From the NCBI GenBank assembly GCA_014762625.1, contig JABURQ010000024.1, positions 1-62,470 on the forward strand: a stretch of DNA of 62,470 bases, in the 5' to 3' direction. The translations under genes were made by a program, and so were the position numbers. Below, in pieces: positions 36,364 through 45,529 of the stretch; positions within the stretch are counted from its first letter, which is position 1; every line of letters begins with the position of its first letter. This DNA comes from Planctomycetaceae bacterium. Its GTDB lineage: Bacteria > Planctomycetota > Planctomycetia > Planctomycetales > Planctomycetaceae. The notes under the pieces were generated by a model. The model did not search any database and had not been told where the DNA came from. It saw nothing but the letters and a program-made list of their open reading frames with translations.

Positions 36364-37476
36364 GTGCAACAAACGTTGATACGCATCCTGTTAACCGATT
36401 GGTTTCGCGTCGAATCGCGCGAGGGAACCTGGCATCTTGGGGTCGGTTTTATTCTGATCCCGTGGATCGTGCTCGGTCTGCTTGAAATCCGATCGGCGAT
36501 GCAAAAGGGAGAGTCGCTCCGCCAGCAGGCAGGCTCGCTGTTCACGTGGGCGTTGATCGCGGTGGGAATACTTGCCGTACCGCTGTTCGCCAATCAACTC
36601 CCACAGGACAGCGTCCCCGTCTTCGGCTGGGGATTTATGTTGGTACTCGGATTTCTTTCCGCGGGGATGTTCACCATCCGACGAGCAGAAAGGATCGGCA
36701 TCCCGAAAGAACTCATCTGGGATCTGGGCATGTATATCTTTGCGTCGGGGATCGTCGGTGCCCGATTATTCTTCCTCGTTCAGTATCGCCGTGTCGTCTT
36801 CCGCGACGTCACCAACTTCGGTCAATTTCTGCAAGCGGCCCTCAATTTTTCCGACGGAGGAATGGTCCTCTACGGCGGGGTTCTGCTGGGGATGGTTGTC
36901 TACATCTGGTTTTGTCGGACGCGTCAAATCCCCGCGCTGGTACTGGCCGACCTGGTGATTCCCGCGATCTTCATCGGTCTGGCGTTCGGACGCCTCGGCT
37001 GTCTGCTCAACGGCTGCTGCTACGGAGATGTGTGCGAACTTCCCTGGAGCATTCAGTTTCCCCCCGGCTCTCCCCCTTATGATGCCTTACTCAACCGTGG
37101 GTTCCTGGAGCCGGGTGCTGAAAAATCTCTTCCACTGCATCCGACTCAAATCTACAGCAGCCTCAACGCCTTTCTGCTCGCCGCTTTGTCGGCAGTCTGG
37201 TTCAAACGCCGCACGAAAGATGGGGAGGTGGTCGTGCTGGCGTTGCTGACGTATCCCGTGATGCGATTCACGATCGAGTTCCTGCGAAACGACGAGTTCG
37301 GCCAATTTCGGACCGGATTGACGATCTCTCAACTGGTGAGTATCGGCCTGTTTTCCCTGGGAATTCTGCTTCTCGTTTATCTCCGTCACGCGCGGGGTTC
37401 GACCAAAACCCCCCTCCCCCTGAAGATCGCTCCTCCCGAGAAAAATGCCCAGGTTCCCGACGGCCAACCCACCTGA
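36364..37476 (+). CDS. lgt: prolipoprotein diacylglyceryl transferase
   Basis: 370 residues with about seven to eight membrane helices. It transfers diacylglycerol from phosphatidylglycerol to the lipobox cysteine of prolipoproteins, such as those encoded at 5721 and 60210. The Lgt signature region appears as GLAFGRLGCLLNGCCYGD, with DGGMVLYGG earlier and LHPTQIYSSLNAF and RFTIEFLRNDE later. It is longer than the enterobacterial enzyme because of an N-terminal extension of ~60 residues with two extra hydrophobic stretches. The start codon is GTG. Confidence 0.9.
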   Translation: MQQTLIRILLTDWFRVESREGTWHLGVGFILIPWIVLGLLEIRSAMQKGESLRQQAGSLFTWALIAVGILAVPLFANQLPQDSVPVFGWGFMLVLGFLSAGMFTIRRAERIGIPKELIWDLGMYIFASGIVGARLFFLVQYRRVVFRDVTNFGQFLQAALNFSDGGMVLYGGVLLGMVVYIWFCRTRQIPALVLADLVIPAIFIGLAFGRLGCLLNGCCYGDVCELPWSIQFPPGSPPYDALLNRGFLEPGAEKSLPLHPTQIYSSLNAFLLAALSAVWFKRRTKDGEVVVLALLTYPVMRFTIEFLRNDEFGQFRTGLTISQLVSIGLFSLGILLLVYLRHARGSTKTPLPLKIAPPEKNAQVPDGQPT

Positions 37477-37579
37477 TCGCCCTCCAAAGCTGTGAGAAAA
37501 GTGTGGGCTCAGACGTCTCGTTGTAATATGATCTCGACTTGAAGACTGATGACCGGCACCGCGCAAAAACCAAATCACT

Positions 37580-38152
37580 GTGAACGAAACCGACGCTGAA
37601 CTAATCGAGCAATGTCTGAGCGGCCAAGCGGCGGCCTTCGGACAACTTGTGCAGCGACATCAGAACCGTCTGTTTAACAGCCTCTACCGCATGCTCGGTT
37701 CTCGGGAAGACGCCGATGATGTCGCTCAAGAGGCCTTCGTCGCGGCCTTTCAAAAACTCGATACCTTTCGCGGAGACTCTCAATTCTATTCGTGGCTGTT
37801 CCGGATCGCTTACAACACCGCCATCTCCATGAAACGGAAAACGAAACTGAAAACCGTCTCCGCCGACAAACTCAAGGAAACTTCCGGGCACGAACCGGAT
37901 GACAACACTCCCGAGCATCGTCCCGAACACGGCATCGAAGTCGAAGAGACCCAGGCCGCCGTCCAGCAGGCCTTGAACGAGCTCTCCGACGAGTATCGGG
38001 AAGCGATCGTGCTCAAGGAGATGGAAGAGCTTTCCTACGAAGAGATCGCGGAACTGGCGGAGGTACCGATCGGAACGATTCGGAGTCGCCTGCATCGCGC
38101 GCGGGCCGAGCTCCGCGAAAAGTTACGACTGATTCTCGAAGAGACTCCCTGA
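37580..38152 (+). CDS. ECF-type RNA polymerase sigma factor
   Basis: 190 residues. Region 2 is seen in AAFGQLVQRHQNRLFNSLYRMLGSREDADDVAQEAFVAAFQ, and region 4 in LSDEYREAIVLKEMEELSYEEIAELAEVPIGTIRSRLHRAR, with an acidic linker between. It belongs to the SigE/SigW-like group. No anti-sigma gene is adjacent: the next gene is convergent and starts 4 bases past the stop. The start is GTG. Target promoters are unknown. Confidence 0.92.
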   Translation: MNETDAELIEQCLSGQAAAFGQLVQRHQNRLFNSLYRMLGSREDADDVAQEAFVAAFQKLDTFRGDSQFYSWLFRIAYNTAISMKRKTKLKTVSADKLKETSGHEPDDNTPEHRPEHGIEVEETQAAVQQALNELSDEYREAIVLKEMEELSYEEIAELAEVPIGTIRSRLHRARAELREKLRLILEETP

Positions 38153-38155
38153 CGG

Positions 38156-39187
38156 CTATCGCGTCATGGGAGCCAACGGCATCCACGAGCAGTAATACAT
38201 CGCCTTGGGAACTGTCAGTTCCATCAGCGACCGCCATTGATCTTCCGCGGAATTCGCCTGCGCGCTCCCCATCAATACATCGAGCAAGGTGGGAGGGCCG
38301 CTATAAGTGACGACATTCACCTTCTGAAGCCCGAGTTCTTTCTGCAAAGCGGCAAGCGCTTCCTCCTCGAAGCCGATCTCATCCACCAGACCGTTCGCGA
38401 GTGCCTGGCTGGCGGTGTAGACCTGACCGGTCGCCAGTTCCTCGACCTTCGCTTTGTCTAGGTTCTCGCGATTATCGGCGATCACCGAGAGAAATCGTTG
38501 AAACGAGTCATCGATGATTTCATTCCAAACGAGTCGCTCCTCTTCGGTCATATCTCGAAACGGGCTGAGCGATCCTTTCAGCGGTCCGGTGCGAATCGGC
38601 TCCGGTTCAACACCCAGCTTCTGAGCCATTTCCTGGGCGTTGTACCGGGGCAGGATCACTCCGATCGACCCGGTCCAGGTCGTCGGTTCGGCGTAAATCT
38701 TCCCCTTCGGTCCGGCTCCCATAGAAACGTAATATCCTCCGCTCGCCGCCATATCCTTCATGGAAACATAAACCGGCTTCTTCTCGGAGAGTTTTTTGAG
38801 CTGGTGATAAATCTGGTGGCTGTCGGTGACCAACCCTCCGGGACTGTCCACCACCAGCAGGACGCCTTTGACATCTTTTTTCCGGGCGGCTTCCTCGATC
38901 GAATCGATGACCTGCTCCGTGAAAGGAGCCATGATCGTGCCGCTCACTACGATCCGTACAATTTTCGACTCAGCATTCTTGTCGCCGGAGTGATGGGTTT
39001 CCTGGACGGACGCGGTTTCAGTATTGAGCGTGGTGTTGACCGCCAGCATCTCCAGGTTGAACAGGATCGAGATGAACAGAACGAACATAAGTAGTCGCCA
39101 TTTCCATCCCCCTTTGTTCTGGTCGGGAACGTTGACGACGACTTGAGGCGGCTGATTGTTTGATTGTGAACTGGTTGGTTCAGTCAT
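38156..39187 (-). CDS. sppA: signal peptide peptidase SppA (S49 family)
   Basis: 343 residues. A cytoplasmic N-terminus and one membrane helix (about 30-50) are followed by a single S49 protease domain with GVLLVVDSPGGLVTDS, the catalytic Ser in MAASGGYYVSMGA and Lys in GPLKGSLSPFRD. It degrades signal peptides left in the membrane after export. Single-domain length fits the short bacterial type rather than the 67-kDa E. coli form. Confidence 0.92.
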   Translation of the reverse strand: MTEPTSSQSNNQPPQVVVNVPDQNKGGWKWRLLMFVLFISILFNLEMLAVNTTLNTETASVQETHHSGDKNAESKIVRIVVSGTIMAPFTEQVIDSIEEAARKKDVKGVLLVVDSPGGLVTDSHQIYHQLKKLSEKKPVYVSMKDMAASGGYYVSMGAGPKGKIYAEPTTWTGSIGVILPRYNAQEMAQKLGVEPEPIRTGPLKGSLSPFRDMTEEERLVWNEIIDDSFQRFLSVIADNRENLDKAKVEELATGQVYTASQALANGLVDEIGFEEEALAALQKELGLQKVNVVTYSGPPTLLDVLMGSAQANSAEDQWRSLMELTVPKAMYYCSWMPLAPMTR

Positions 39188-39517
39188 GGTTTTCTCTCGA
39201 TCGATAGAGCCGGACGAGGTAACGACGAGATCGTCCCCATGCGACGAATGTCAATTCAGGTAATCTGGGTGGTCATTCAGGGATATAACGGTTCTGACTA
39301 TTGTAGCTGTGATTCTCCCGGATTCAGCCGTCTCAAACGATGGAATCGTCATAACTAGCCAATCCGCGGGCCGATACAGACCAGGTAGGGTGGGTTTGCG
39401 CCGGTTATAGTGATTATTGGCAGCAAACCTTCATCCTGCAACAGACCACAGTCCGGGAAACGTCCCCGTGTGTGCCCGATTGTGCGAACCCATTAGCCCA
39501 TCCGAAGGAGTTGAGGG
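39188..39517. other. intergenic, divergent region
   Basis: 330 bases between sppA and the divergent proline-rich protein. I see no RNA gene, repeat or clear promoter. Confidence 0.45.
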
Positions 39518-41560
39518 ATGAAATTTCATAAGTCGCCAATCACCAAAGGCCTGGTTCTCAGCGCGGCGGGAAGCATGATTCTGTTCCAAGCCGGCGGATT
39601 TTCTCTCACGTCCGTCGACGCCCAACAAAAGTCTTCCATCCAGGAGGAACTGGAAAAACTTTACCAGCAGGAAGGGCGACAAGCTCCGAACATGGAGCTG
39701 AAAACTCTCCCCAAACAAACCCTCGACGGACGCGTCTTCCAGGAAGCCGCAGAGCCCGGCAAACCCCCCGTTGCGATTTCTCCCGGATCGCCGACACCGA
39801 CCCGTCAAACAACTTCCGCGACACAAACCACTGCGCAACCTGTCGTCGAGAAGTCCGCCGATCAACCAGCCCCTCGCAAACGAGGCTTACTGAACAATTT
39901 CGACAAACTGATGTTCTGGAAGAAGAAGGACACCGAGCCCTCTTCCAAAAATGAACGCGTCGTGGAATCCCCGCAACGCAATCGATACCAGGCACCGAAT
40001 CAACCGAATCGCACTGAGTACCAACCCCCGTTGGCACCCGCCGCGGAAGACTATCCTCCGACGCGTTACCAGCGACCGATCGTCAATCAACCAGCAGCGA
40101 ATCAACCCCGAACCTTACCGACGGCTCAACCATCGGCTCCGATTTACTCGGCTCGTCCCTTCCCCTCTGAACCGACCAGCCGTCCGAAACCGTTGCCCTC
40201 CGACCCGAATCGTCGAACGGTCATCCTGCCGGCTCAACCTTCTCAATCGGGCGAACTCCCGACGATCACCCCGTACGGCCAATCAACACCGCCCCAGACT
40301 CAACCGGCTCCGACTCGAACGCGAGTGGTGAATGATATCCCCCGGCAGCATCCGTTGACCACTCCTACTTCGACGAAAGCGCTGCCTCCGGCTCCCGTTC
40401 CGTTCGATGCCAGTGAGCAAGCGGCTCAACCGATGGCGGTGACGCCTCCCGCCGTCAACCAGACACCGGAACCGCGACCGATGCCCACCGTCGAACAACC
40501 GGTCGCCCAACAACCGATGATTGAAGAGGAAGCCCCGCAATCGGCTCCCACTTCCGCCTCCAAACTTCCGAGCCTCGACGAACTTCCGCCCGAACCGCTT
40601 CCGATTGGTCCCGAAGAGAAACCGATGCCGAAAGCAGAATCTCCCATGGTGGATGAATTCTTCCCCGATCCGTTCACGGAAATCTCGGAAGATGAAGCTG
40701 ACGGCACTGCTGCCGAGCAGGAAATTCCCGAAATCCGCATGGACACCGGCAATCCGACACCGCAACAACCCATCCCGGAAGAGAACGCCCCCGCCCTGCC
40801 TCAGCCGGAAGAACAGTCCTCGGAAATCGAAAAACCGATGCCGACTGAAGAAGCGACCAGCCCCGGCGCGGAACAACAGTTACTCGAAGACGAGAACCCG
40901 TTCAGCGGACTGAAACTGGAACCGAATGAACCGGCGTTCGCTCAACCTGTGGAAGAACTCAAACCGGAACCCGAAACGGCTCCCGAACTTCCCTCCCTCG
41001 AAGAACCGTCGTCCACTCCGGAACTTCCCGAACTCAATTCGGAATTTGAAGACGATTACAAGTTGCCGCTCAAAAAAGAAGACCCTACGAATCCGATGCC
41101 CGAGTTGCCGAAACTCGAAAAAGTCCCGGATGTCGCTCCGCAACTGCCCGCTCAGGAACAGGGGGGAGACATCAGTTGGGAAGAGGAAGAAGCGCGTCGC
41201 ACGGCCAAGCTGGACTTGATCGCCGCCCGTGAAGGAGAAACCGGAATGAAAGGTTTCTGCATTGTGGAACTTCGCGATAACCGCGACCTGGTCGATGCCT
41301 TGCCTTCGTTCCGCTCGACCTACAATCTGCGAACATATCACTTCTCGAGCCTCGAAGCCAAAATCGAGTTCGACAAGGAACCTCGTAAATACGTCCCCGC
41401 TTACGACGGCAACGATCCGATCCTCCTTTCAACGCAGAGTGACGAACGGGAAGGTTCGCTCGACCACGCCTTATGGTTCAAGGGACGACTCTACCTGTTC
41501 ACGTCGCAGGAGAATCAGGAACTCTTCCAGCGGGATCCAGTCCTGTACGCCGAGAACTAA
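39518..41560 (+). CDS. secreted Pro/Glu-rich protein with C-terminal YHS-like domains
   Basis: 680 residues. A signal peptide (to about SVDAQ) is followed by roughly 500 residues of Pro-, Gln-, Glu- and Ala-rich low-complexity sequence. The last ~110 residues hold two YHS-like motifs: KGFCIVELRDNRDLV...RTYHFSSLEAKIEFDKEPRKY and LDHALWFKGRLYLFTSQENQELFQRDP. YHS modules bind metal or heme-like ligands in other proteins; in this copy the metal-binding Cys pattern is incomplete. It is probably an extended periplasmic or envelope protein whose folded head lies at the C-terminus. Role unknown. Confidence 0.82.
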   Translation: MKFHKSPITKGLVLSAAGSMILFQAGGFSLTSVDAQQKSSIQEELEKLYQQEGRQAPNMELKTLPKQTLDGRVFQEAAEPGKPPVAISPGSPTPTRQTTSATQTTAQPVVEKSADQPAPRKRGLLNNFDKLMFWKKKDTEPSSKNERVVESPQRNRYQAPNQPNRTEYQPPLAPAAEDYPPTRYQRPIVNQPAANQPRTLPTAQPSAPIYSARPFPSEPTSRPKPLPSDPNRRTVILPAQPSQSGELPTITPYGQSTPPQTQPAPTRTRVVNDIPRQHPLTTPTSTKALPPAPVPFDASEQAAQPMAVTPPAVNQTPEPRPMPTVEQPVAQQPMIEEEAPQSAPTSASKLPSLDELPPEPLPIGPEEKPMPKAESPMVDEFFPDPFTEISEDEADGTAAEQEIPEIRMDTGNPTPQQPIPEENAPALPQPEEQSSEIEKPMPTEEATSPGAEQQLLEDENPFSGLKLEPNEPAFAQPVEELKPEPETAPELPSLEEPSSTPELPELNSEFEDDYKLPLKKEDPTNPMPELPKLEKVPDVAPQLPAQEQGGDISWEEEEARRTAKLDLIAAREGETGMKGFCIVELRDNRDLVDALPSFRSTYNLRTYHFSSLEAKIEFDKEPRKYVPAYDGNDPILLSTQSDEREGSLDHALWFKGRLYLFTSQENQELFQRDPVLYAEN

Positions 41561-41612
41561 ACAAACCCCGACCTTTGCTGCGATGAGATTTATCCGTCCT
41601 TCTCATCGCGAA

Positions 41613-41765
41613 GAGCTTGTCTTATAATTCGCTTTTAGAGGCGAGAATGAGCGAACGGTTGCCCAATTAAGGCGGTCGAAGCAGTCGAATCTTCAAGATT
41701 CGACGATGCAGACCAACGAAAAGTGGGTAACTGGCTCGCCATTCGTAGCCAAAATGGAATTTAAA
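41613..41765 (-). repeat. dispersed repeat, copy 1 (with insert)
   Basis: Both ends match the copy at 53764-53842 in inverted orientation: GAGCTTGTCTT.TAATTCG at 41613 and AACTGGCTCGCCATTCGT at 41729, extending to about 41765 with three mismatches in 37 bases. Copy 1 has roughly 75 extra bases between the ends. Confidence 0.65.
41684..41704. repeat. 21-base perfect palindrome
   Basis: Ten-base arms GTCGAATCTT/AAGATTCGAC around a single C, inside the extra part of dispersed repeat copy 1. Confidence 0.7.
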
Positions 41766-41778
41766 GACAGGCTCTAAA

Positions 41779-41816
41779 GCCTCCGCGAGAGACGCTCGTC
41801 TCGCGGAGGCTTTTTT
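41779..41816 (+). terminator. strong Rho-independent terminator
   Basis: A 12-bp perfect stem (41779-41790 with 41799-41810), an 8-base loop and six T's. It would end the transcript of the Pro/Glu-rich protein 220 bases after its stop. Confidence 0.85.
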
Positions 41817-41981
41817 ACGTTCAATCGAAATCTGACTGTGAAATCGGTTTGAAGGGAGACTGGAGATGCCCTTTGGCTCTTCTTTATCACCCCATGTGAA
41901 CAGGATCACATTGACGATTTGCGGACGATGCCATACCCTTCATTCATTCTTTCATAAGGGATGATTTATTGGAGTGACCTG

Positions 41982-42725
41982 ATGTCTCGATCGGCCCTCA
42001 CCTGCCTCTGCTTTTTCCTGATTTGTAACACAGCCTGGTGTGAAGGACTGATCTTTCAACTTCCGCCGGACGGATACTGGTCCAGTTACACAATCGATAA
42101 CACTTTGATTTCTGCCGATGGCCCCCAATCCAAATACCCAGCCAAAGTCACAATCCGATCCGTGGGAAAAGAAACCATTGAAAAGATACCTTGCCGCTGG
42201 ATCGAAATTGAAATATCTGGGGAGTCAGCGGGAATATCGATCTTCTATATCAATAAACTTTTGATTGCCGAGAAAGCTTTGCAGGCAGGTGGCGATCCTT
42301 TGAAAGAGGTCTACCGATGGATTTATTACCAGCCAGAGAACAATGAGACCCGGACGATCAAAGATCGAAAGAAACTGCAGGCACTGTTCGAGGACCAAGA
42401 ACGAAATGAAGAACATGGCTTAAATCGAATACTCTGTGGGCCCTATGAAGACTCGAAGCCCATCACCCCACAAACGATTCAAAGTAAGCTGGGAAAACGA
42501 GACTGCGGAGGGATTCTTGCGACTTTCTCGAAACAGCACGGGACGCGATCAACGCATGAAAAGATCATCATCCGATTACATCCTGACTCTCCATTTGGAG
42601 TTGTACGCTGGGAGTCCCTCAGCAGGCCCCAGAGCGATGGCCAAACTGATGGAGCATACCACCAAGTCATTTTACTCTCTGACTACGGAACGAATGCAAA
42701 GTCGGCGATACCCGATCAAAAGTAA
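41982..42725 (+). CDS. secreted hypothetical protein
   Basis: 247 residues. A signal peptide (ALTCLCFFLICNTAWC) is followed by a soluble domain I cannot assign: FQLPPDGYWSSYTID, KVTIRSVGKETI..CRWIEIEISG and a C-terminal IIRLHPDSPFGVVRWE. The pattern suggests a beta-rich domain like those that report on lipoprotein or periplasmic carriers. GGAG lies 7 bases before the ATG at 41982. It ends 8 bases before the sirtuin gene, so co-transcription is likely. Confidence 0.75.
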   Translation: MSRSALTCLCFFLICNTAWCEGLIFQLPPDGYWSSYTIDNTLISADGPQSKYPAKVTIRSVGKETIEKIPCRWIEIEISGESAGISIFYINKLLIAEKALQAGGDPLKEVYRWIYYQPENNETRTIKDRKKLQALFEDQERNEEHGLNRILCGPYEDSKPITPQTIQSKLGKRDCGGILATFSKQHGTRSTHEKIIIRLHPDSPFGVVRWESLSRPQSDGQTDGAYHQVILLSDYGTNAKSAIPDQK

Positions 42726-42733
42726 TCCAGTCC

Positions 42734-43507
42734 ATGAACTCTTCCTCTCTCCCGCAAATCGCCTGCTGGCTGAATGAATCCCGGTCTGCAGTCGTCCTCA
42801 CCGGAGCCGGCATCAGCACCGAAAGCGGCATCCCCGACTTTCGCTCGCCCGGCGGGATCTGGTCGAGATATCGGACCGTCTATTACGACGAATTCATGAC
42901 CTCCGTCGAAGGTCGCCGGGAGTACTGGCGTCAGAAGTCCGAAGCCCACCGCGAATTCTTCGACTCCCAACCGAACGCGGGTCACAAAGTCCTGGCGAAA
43001 TGGGAACAGGCGGGACGCCTGCAAGCCGTCATCACTCAGAACATCGACGGCCTGCATCAACTCGCCGGCAATCAAACCGTCTACGAACTGCACGGCACGG
43101 CCCGCTTTATCAAATGTCAGGACTGTGCCGCCATGTACGACGCTGATCCTCTGGTGAGACAGTATCTGAAAACCAACCAGCTACCGATTTGTGAAGCCTG
43201 CGGCAAGGATCGTCTCAAACACGCCACCGTTTCGTTCGGTCAAATGCTGCCGGAAGAGGTCCTGGAGAGTTCCATCGAACTTTGTCGCGGAGCGGATCTG
43301 ATCTTCGCCATCGGGTCGTCGCTCGTCGTCACTCCCGCCGCCAATTTGCCGTTGATGACGAAACAAGCGGGCGGCAAACTGGTGATCATCAACCGCGACG
43401 AAACCGGCCTCGACGACTACGCGGACGCAGTGATCAACGCTGGCATCGGCGAGACGCTAACGGCCATAGATGAGTTGTTAGAGAAATCATCGCGAGCAAA
43501 AGAGTGA
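42734..43507 (+). CDS. NAD-dependent protein deacylase (sirtuin)
   Basis: 257 residues. It removes acyl groups from lysines using NAD. The Rossmann motifs are GAGISTESGIPDFRSPGGIW and ITQNIDGLHQLAG, the catalytic His is in ELHGTA, the zinc-binding cysteines are CQDC and CEAC, and GSSLVVTPAANLP closes the NAD site. It belongs to the bacterial Sir2 class by its GIW and zinc loop. A 30-residue membrane miniprotein frame follows 8 bases downstream. Confidence 0.93.
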   Translation: MNSSSLPQIACWLNESRSAVVLTGAGISTESGIPDFRSPGGIWSRYRTVYYDEFMTSVEGRREYWRQKSEAHREFFDSQPNAGHKVLAKWEQAGRLQAVITQNIDGLHQLAGNQTVYELHGTARFIKCQDCAAMYDADPLVRQYLKTNQLPICEACGKDRLKHATVSFGQMLPEEVLESSIELCRGADLIFAIGSSLVVTPAANLPLMTKQAGGKLVIINRDETGLDDYADAVINAGIGETLTAIDELLEKSSRAKE

Positions 43508-43515
43508 GTTCAAAG

Positions 43516-43608
43516 ATGGATCAGCGTAGAGAAGTCCGCCTCATCTCGATTTGCTGCCTGGTCTTCCTGGTGATCAATGTTCTGATCATTCTTTATAACA
43601 AATGGTAA
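43516..43608 (+). CDS. possible 30-residue single-span membrane miniprotein
   Basis: An ATG frame of 30 codons starts 8 bases after the sirtuin stop. It has a basic start (MDQRREVR), a 19-residue hydrophobic stretch (LISICCLVFLVINVLIILY) and ends NKW. The charge pattern fits a membrane span with the N-terminus inside. There is no strong ribosome-binding site, so translation would depend on coupling to the sirtuin gene. Confidence 0.4.
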   Translation: MDQRREVRLISICCLVFLVINVLIILYNKW

Positions 43609-43621
43609 GCTCGGCTGTGAC

Positions 43622-43698
43622 CCTTCGCGTTCCTCCGCCCCTTTGCGACTTTGCGTCAAAAAACTGACTCCTGTTTCCCGTTTCCTGACTCCTCCTTC
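43622..43698. repeat. 7-base periodic repeat tract
   Basis: From 43664 the tract reads in exact 7-base units: CTGACTC (43664), CTGTTTC (43671), CCGTTTC (43678), CTGACTC (43685), CTCCTTC (43692). The preceding 42 bases keep the register more loosely and include TTGCGAC and TTTGCGT. It lies between the sirtuin and hpnD genes. Confidence 0.6.
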
Positions 43699-43700
43699 AA

Positions 43701-44555
43701 TCACATCCCCACAAAAGACCGCGCCACGATCGACCACTTCCTGGCCTTCGACAGGCTGACCCGCGACGAATAGACGTCGTAGCCGCGAGCTTCGATCCGA
43801 TCCAGCAAGCCGCCGTAAATGCGGATCATCGCCCGCAGAATCGGCTGCCCTTCCTGAGAAAGTGATGCGAACAGTCCCTCAGCCCGTTCGTAATAATCGC
43901 GGGCGCGAGCCACTTCAAACCGCATCAGATCGCGAAAGCGGTCGTCGATCACCCGGTTCTGAATGTCGTCTTCCGTGTACTCAAATTGCTGCAAATCCTC
44001 TTGGGGAAGATAAACGCGTCCGCGGTCCGCATCCTCGCCGATATCCCGGAGAATGTTCGTCAATTGAAAAGCGGTTCCGCAGGCGATCGCCGGTTCGCGG
44101 ACATCCTCACCCTCAAATCCCCAGACGTGAATACAACACAGGCCCACCGCTCCCGCGACGTGGTAACAATACTGTTCCAGGTTATCCCAGGTCGCAAAAC
44201 GGTGCGGTTCCAGATCCTGCGCCACACCTTCGATCACGTCGTACAGATACTGAGGTGGGATCTGTCGTCGTTCGACCAGATCGCTCAATGCGGGAAGGAC
44301 CAGATGCTCGCTCGACTCCCCCGCCAGCGTTTCCGCCAGTGAGTTTCTCCAGGCGGTCAAATTCTGTCGCCGTTGTTCCAGTTCGAGCGACTCATCGTCG
44401 CCGATGTCGTCGGTGATCCGCATGAAGGCATATAACACACACATATCGCGACGCATCTCGCCAGGCAGCGTCAGGAAGGAATAGTAGAAATTCTTGCCCG
44501 TCTGTTTTGCCAGTTTTTGGCAATATTGTCGAGACTCCTGAAGGTCAATCGTCAT
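43701..44555 (-). CDS. hpnD: presqualene diphosphate synthase HpnD
   Basis: 284 residues in the trans-isoprenyl diphosphate synthase fold. Both Asp-rich motifs are present: ITDDIGDDESLE and NILRDIGEDADRGRVYLPQEDL. HpnD condenses two farnesyl diphosphates to presqualene diphosphate, which HpnC converts to hydroxysqualene. The ATG overlaps the hpnC stop (ATGA), so the two are translationally coupled. HpnE, the third enzyme, is not in the window. Which paralogue is C and which is D was assigned by length and motifs. Confidence 0.88.
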   Translation of the reverse strand: MTIDLQESRQYCQKLAKQTGKNFYYSFLTLPGEMRRDMCVLYAFMRITDDIGDDESLELEQRRQNLTAWRNSLAETLAGESSEHLVLPALSDLVERRQIPPQYLYDVIEGVAQDLEPHRFATWDNLEQYCYHVAGAVGLCCIHVWGFEGEDVREPAIACGTAFQLTNILRDIGEDADRGRVYLPQEDLQQFEYTEDDIQNRVIDDRFRDLMRFEVARARDYYERAEGLFASLSQEGQPILRAMIRIYGGLLDRIEARGYDVYSSRVSLSKARKWSIVARSFVGM

Positions 44556-45529
44556 GCCGACACCTCTTCTCGAAGCATCGGCGGAGCGACTTCCGGATAG
44601 GCCGAGACCAACTTGAGACGCCTCCCCCACTTTCGCAAGACGGCGAACAGGAACAGTTTGACGCCGTCCCCTTTGGTCACCACGGGTCTCGTCTCCCAGG
44701 TCCGAAACTCGACCTGTTCGATGCGGTCGAGAATACATAATCCCCCGCGCACGAAGAGATCGATATCGACCTGATACTGCGTTGGCAATTGATCGACGAG
44801 CGGTCGTCCCGAAAGCAGATACTGACGGGCGATACTCACTTCATGTTTCAACAGTTCCAGGAATTCGGGCGTCGAACATTTCTGACCGAACATGTCAGCG
44901 GTGTAGCCGAATTGGTCCCGATCCTCTTGCGGCAGATAGACGCGACCGATCTCATCGTCGCGGGCGACATCCTGCCAGAAGTTGGCGAGTTGCAGACCGG
45001 TGCAGATGCGGTCCGAAAGTTCGAAATTCTCCGGCGTCGCTTCCCGAAACAGATACAGGACGATCCGTCCCACCGGATCGGCCGAACGTCGGCAGTAATC
45101 GCGGAGTTCCTCGTGAGTTGCGTAGGATCCCTTGGTCTGATCCTGCTCGAAGGCCGAGATGAGGTTCTCGAACGGCTCCCGCGGAATCTCATACTCGTGA
45201 ATCGTTTCCCGTAAGGCGACGAAGACCGGATGTTTCGGATCTCCCTTCTCACAAGCCGCCAGTTCCTCCCGCCACCAGGCAAGCAATTCCAGCGACTCCC
45301 CGTGGTCGGCGACCTCATCGCCCAAATCATCCGACCAACGACAGAAGGCGTAAACGCTTTGAAAATGAGGATGTAACTCCTTCGGCAACAGTCGGCTGAC
45401 AACCGAGAAGTTTTCATAATGCTCAGTCGTAACCTCTCGGCAATACTCCCGCGCAGCGGAGAGCGAGACCGGCTGATAAGTAGCTTTCGGCCCCCACTGT
45501 TTGAGTTGTTCGGAAAAGTCCCACGTCAC
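44552..45529 (-). CDS. hpnC: hydroxysqualene synthase HpnC
   Basis: 325 residues, paralogous to the next gene. Motifs are RWSDDLGDEVAD and NFWQDVARDDEIGRVYLPQED; the N-terminus has LSAAREYCREVTTEHYENFSVVSRLLP. It acts on presqualene diphosphate to give hydroxysqualene on the way to squalene and hopanoids/sterols. The start was set at a GTG (45529) with AAGAGAGAG upstream; a longer frame to 45628 has a non-homologous N-terminus. Confidence 0.88.
   Translation of the reverse strand: MTWDFSEQLKQWGPKATYQPVSLSAAREYCREVTTEHYENFSVVSRLLPKELHPHFQSVYAFCRWSDDLGDEVADHGESLELLAWWREELAACEKGDPKHPVFVALRETIHEYEIPREPFENLISAFEQDQTKGSYATHEELRDYCRRSADPVGRIVLYLFREATPENFELSDRICTGLQLANFWQDVARDDEIGRVYLPQEDRDQFGYTADMFGQKCSTPEFLELLKHEVSIARQYLLSGRPLVDQLPTQYQVDIDLFVRGGLCILDRIEQVEFRTWETRPVVTKGDGVKLFLFAVLRKWGRRLKLVSAYPEVAPPMLREEVSA

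Larger units (their letters stand above)
41561..41981. other. intergenic with dispersed repeat, palindrome and terminator
   Basis: 421 bases after the Pro/Glu-rich gene. It carries repeat copy 1 (41613-41765), a 21-base perfect palindrome inside it and a strong terminator (41779-41816). The open frame across it on the minus strand is not gene-like. Confidence 0.6.

Noticed and set aside
43622-43698. CRISPR array
   Set aside because: Repeats are only 7 bases and variable, without constant repeats or spacers of typical size; no cas genes in the window.
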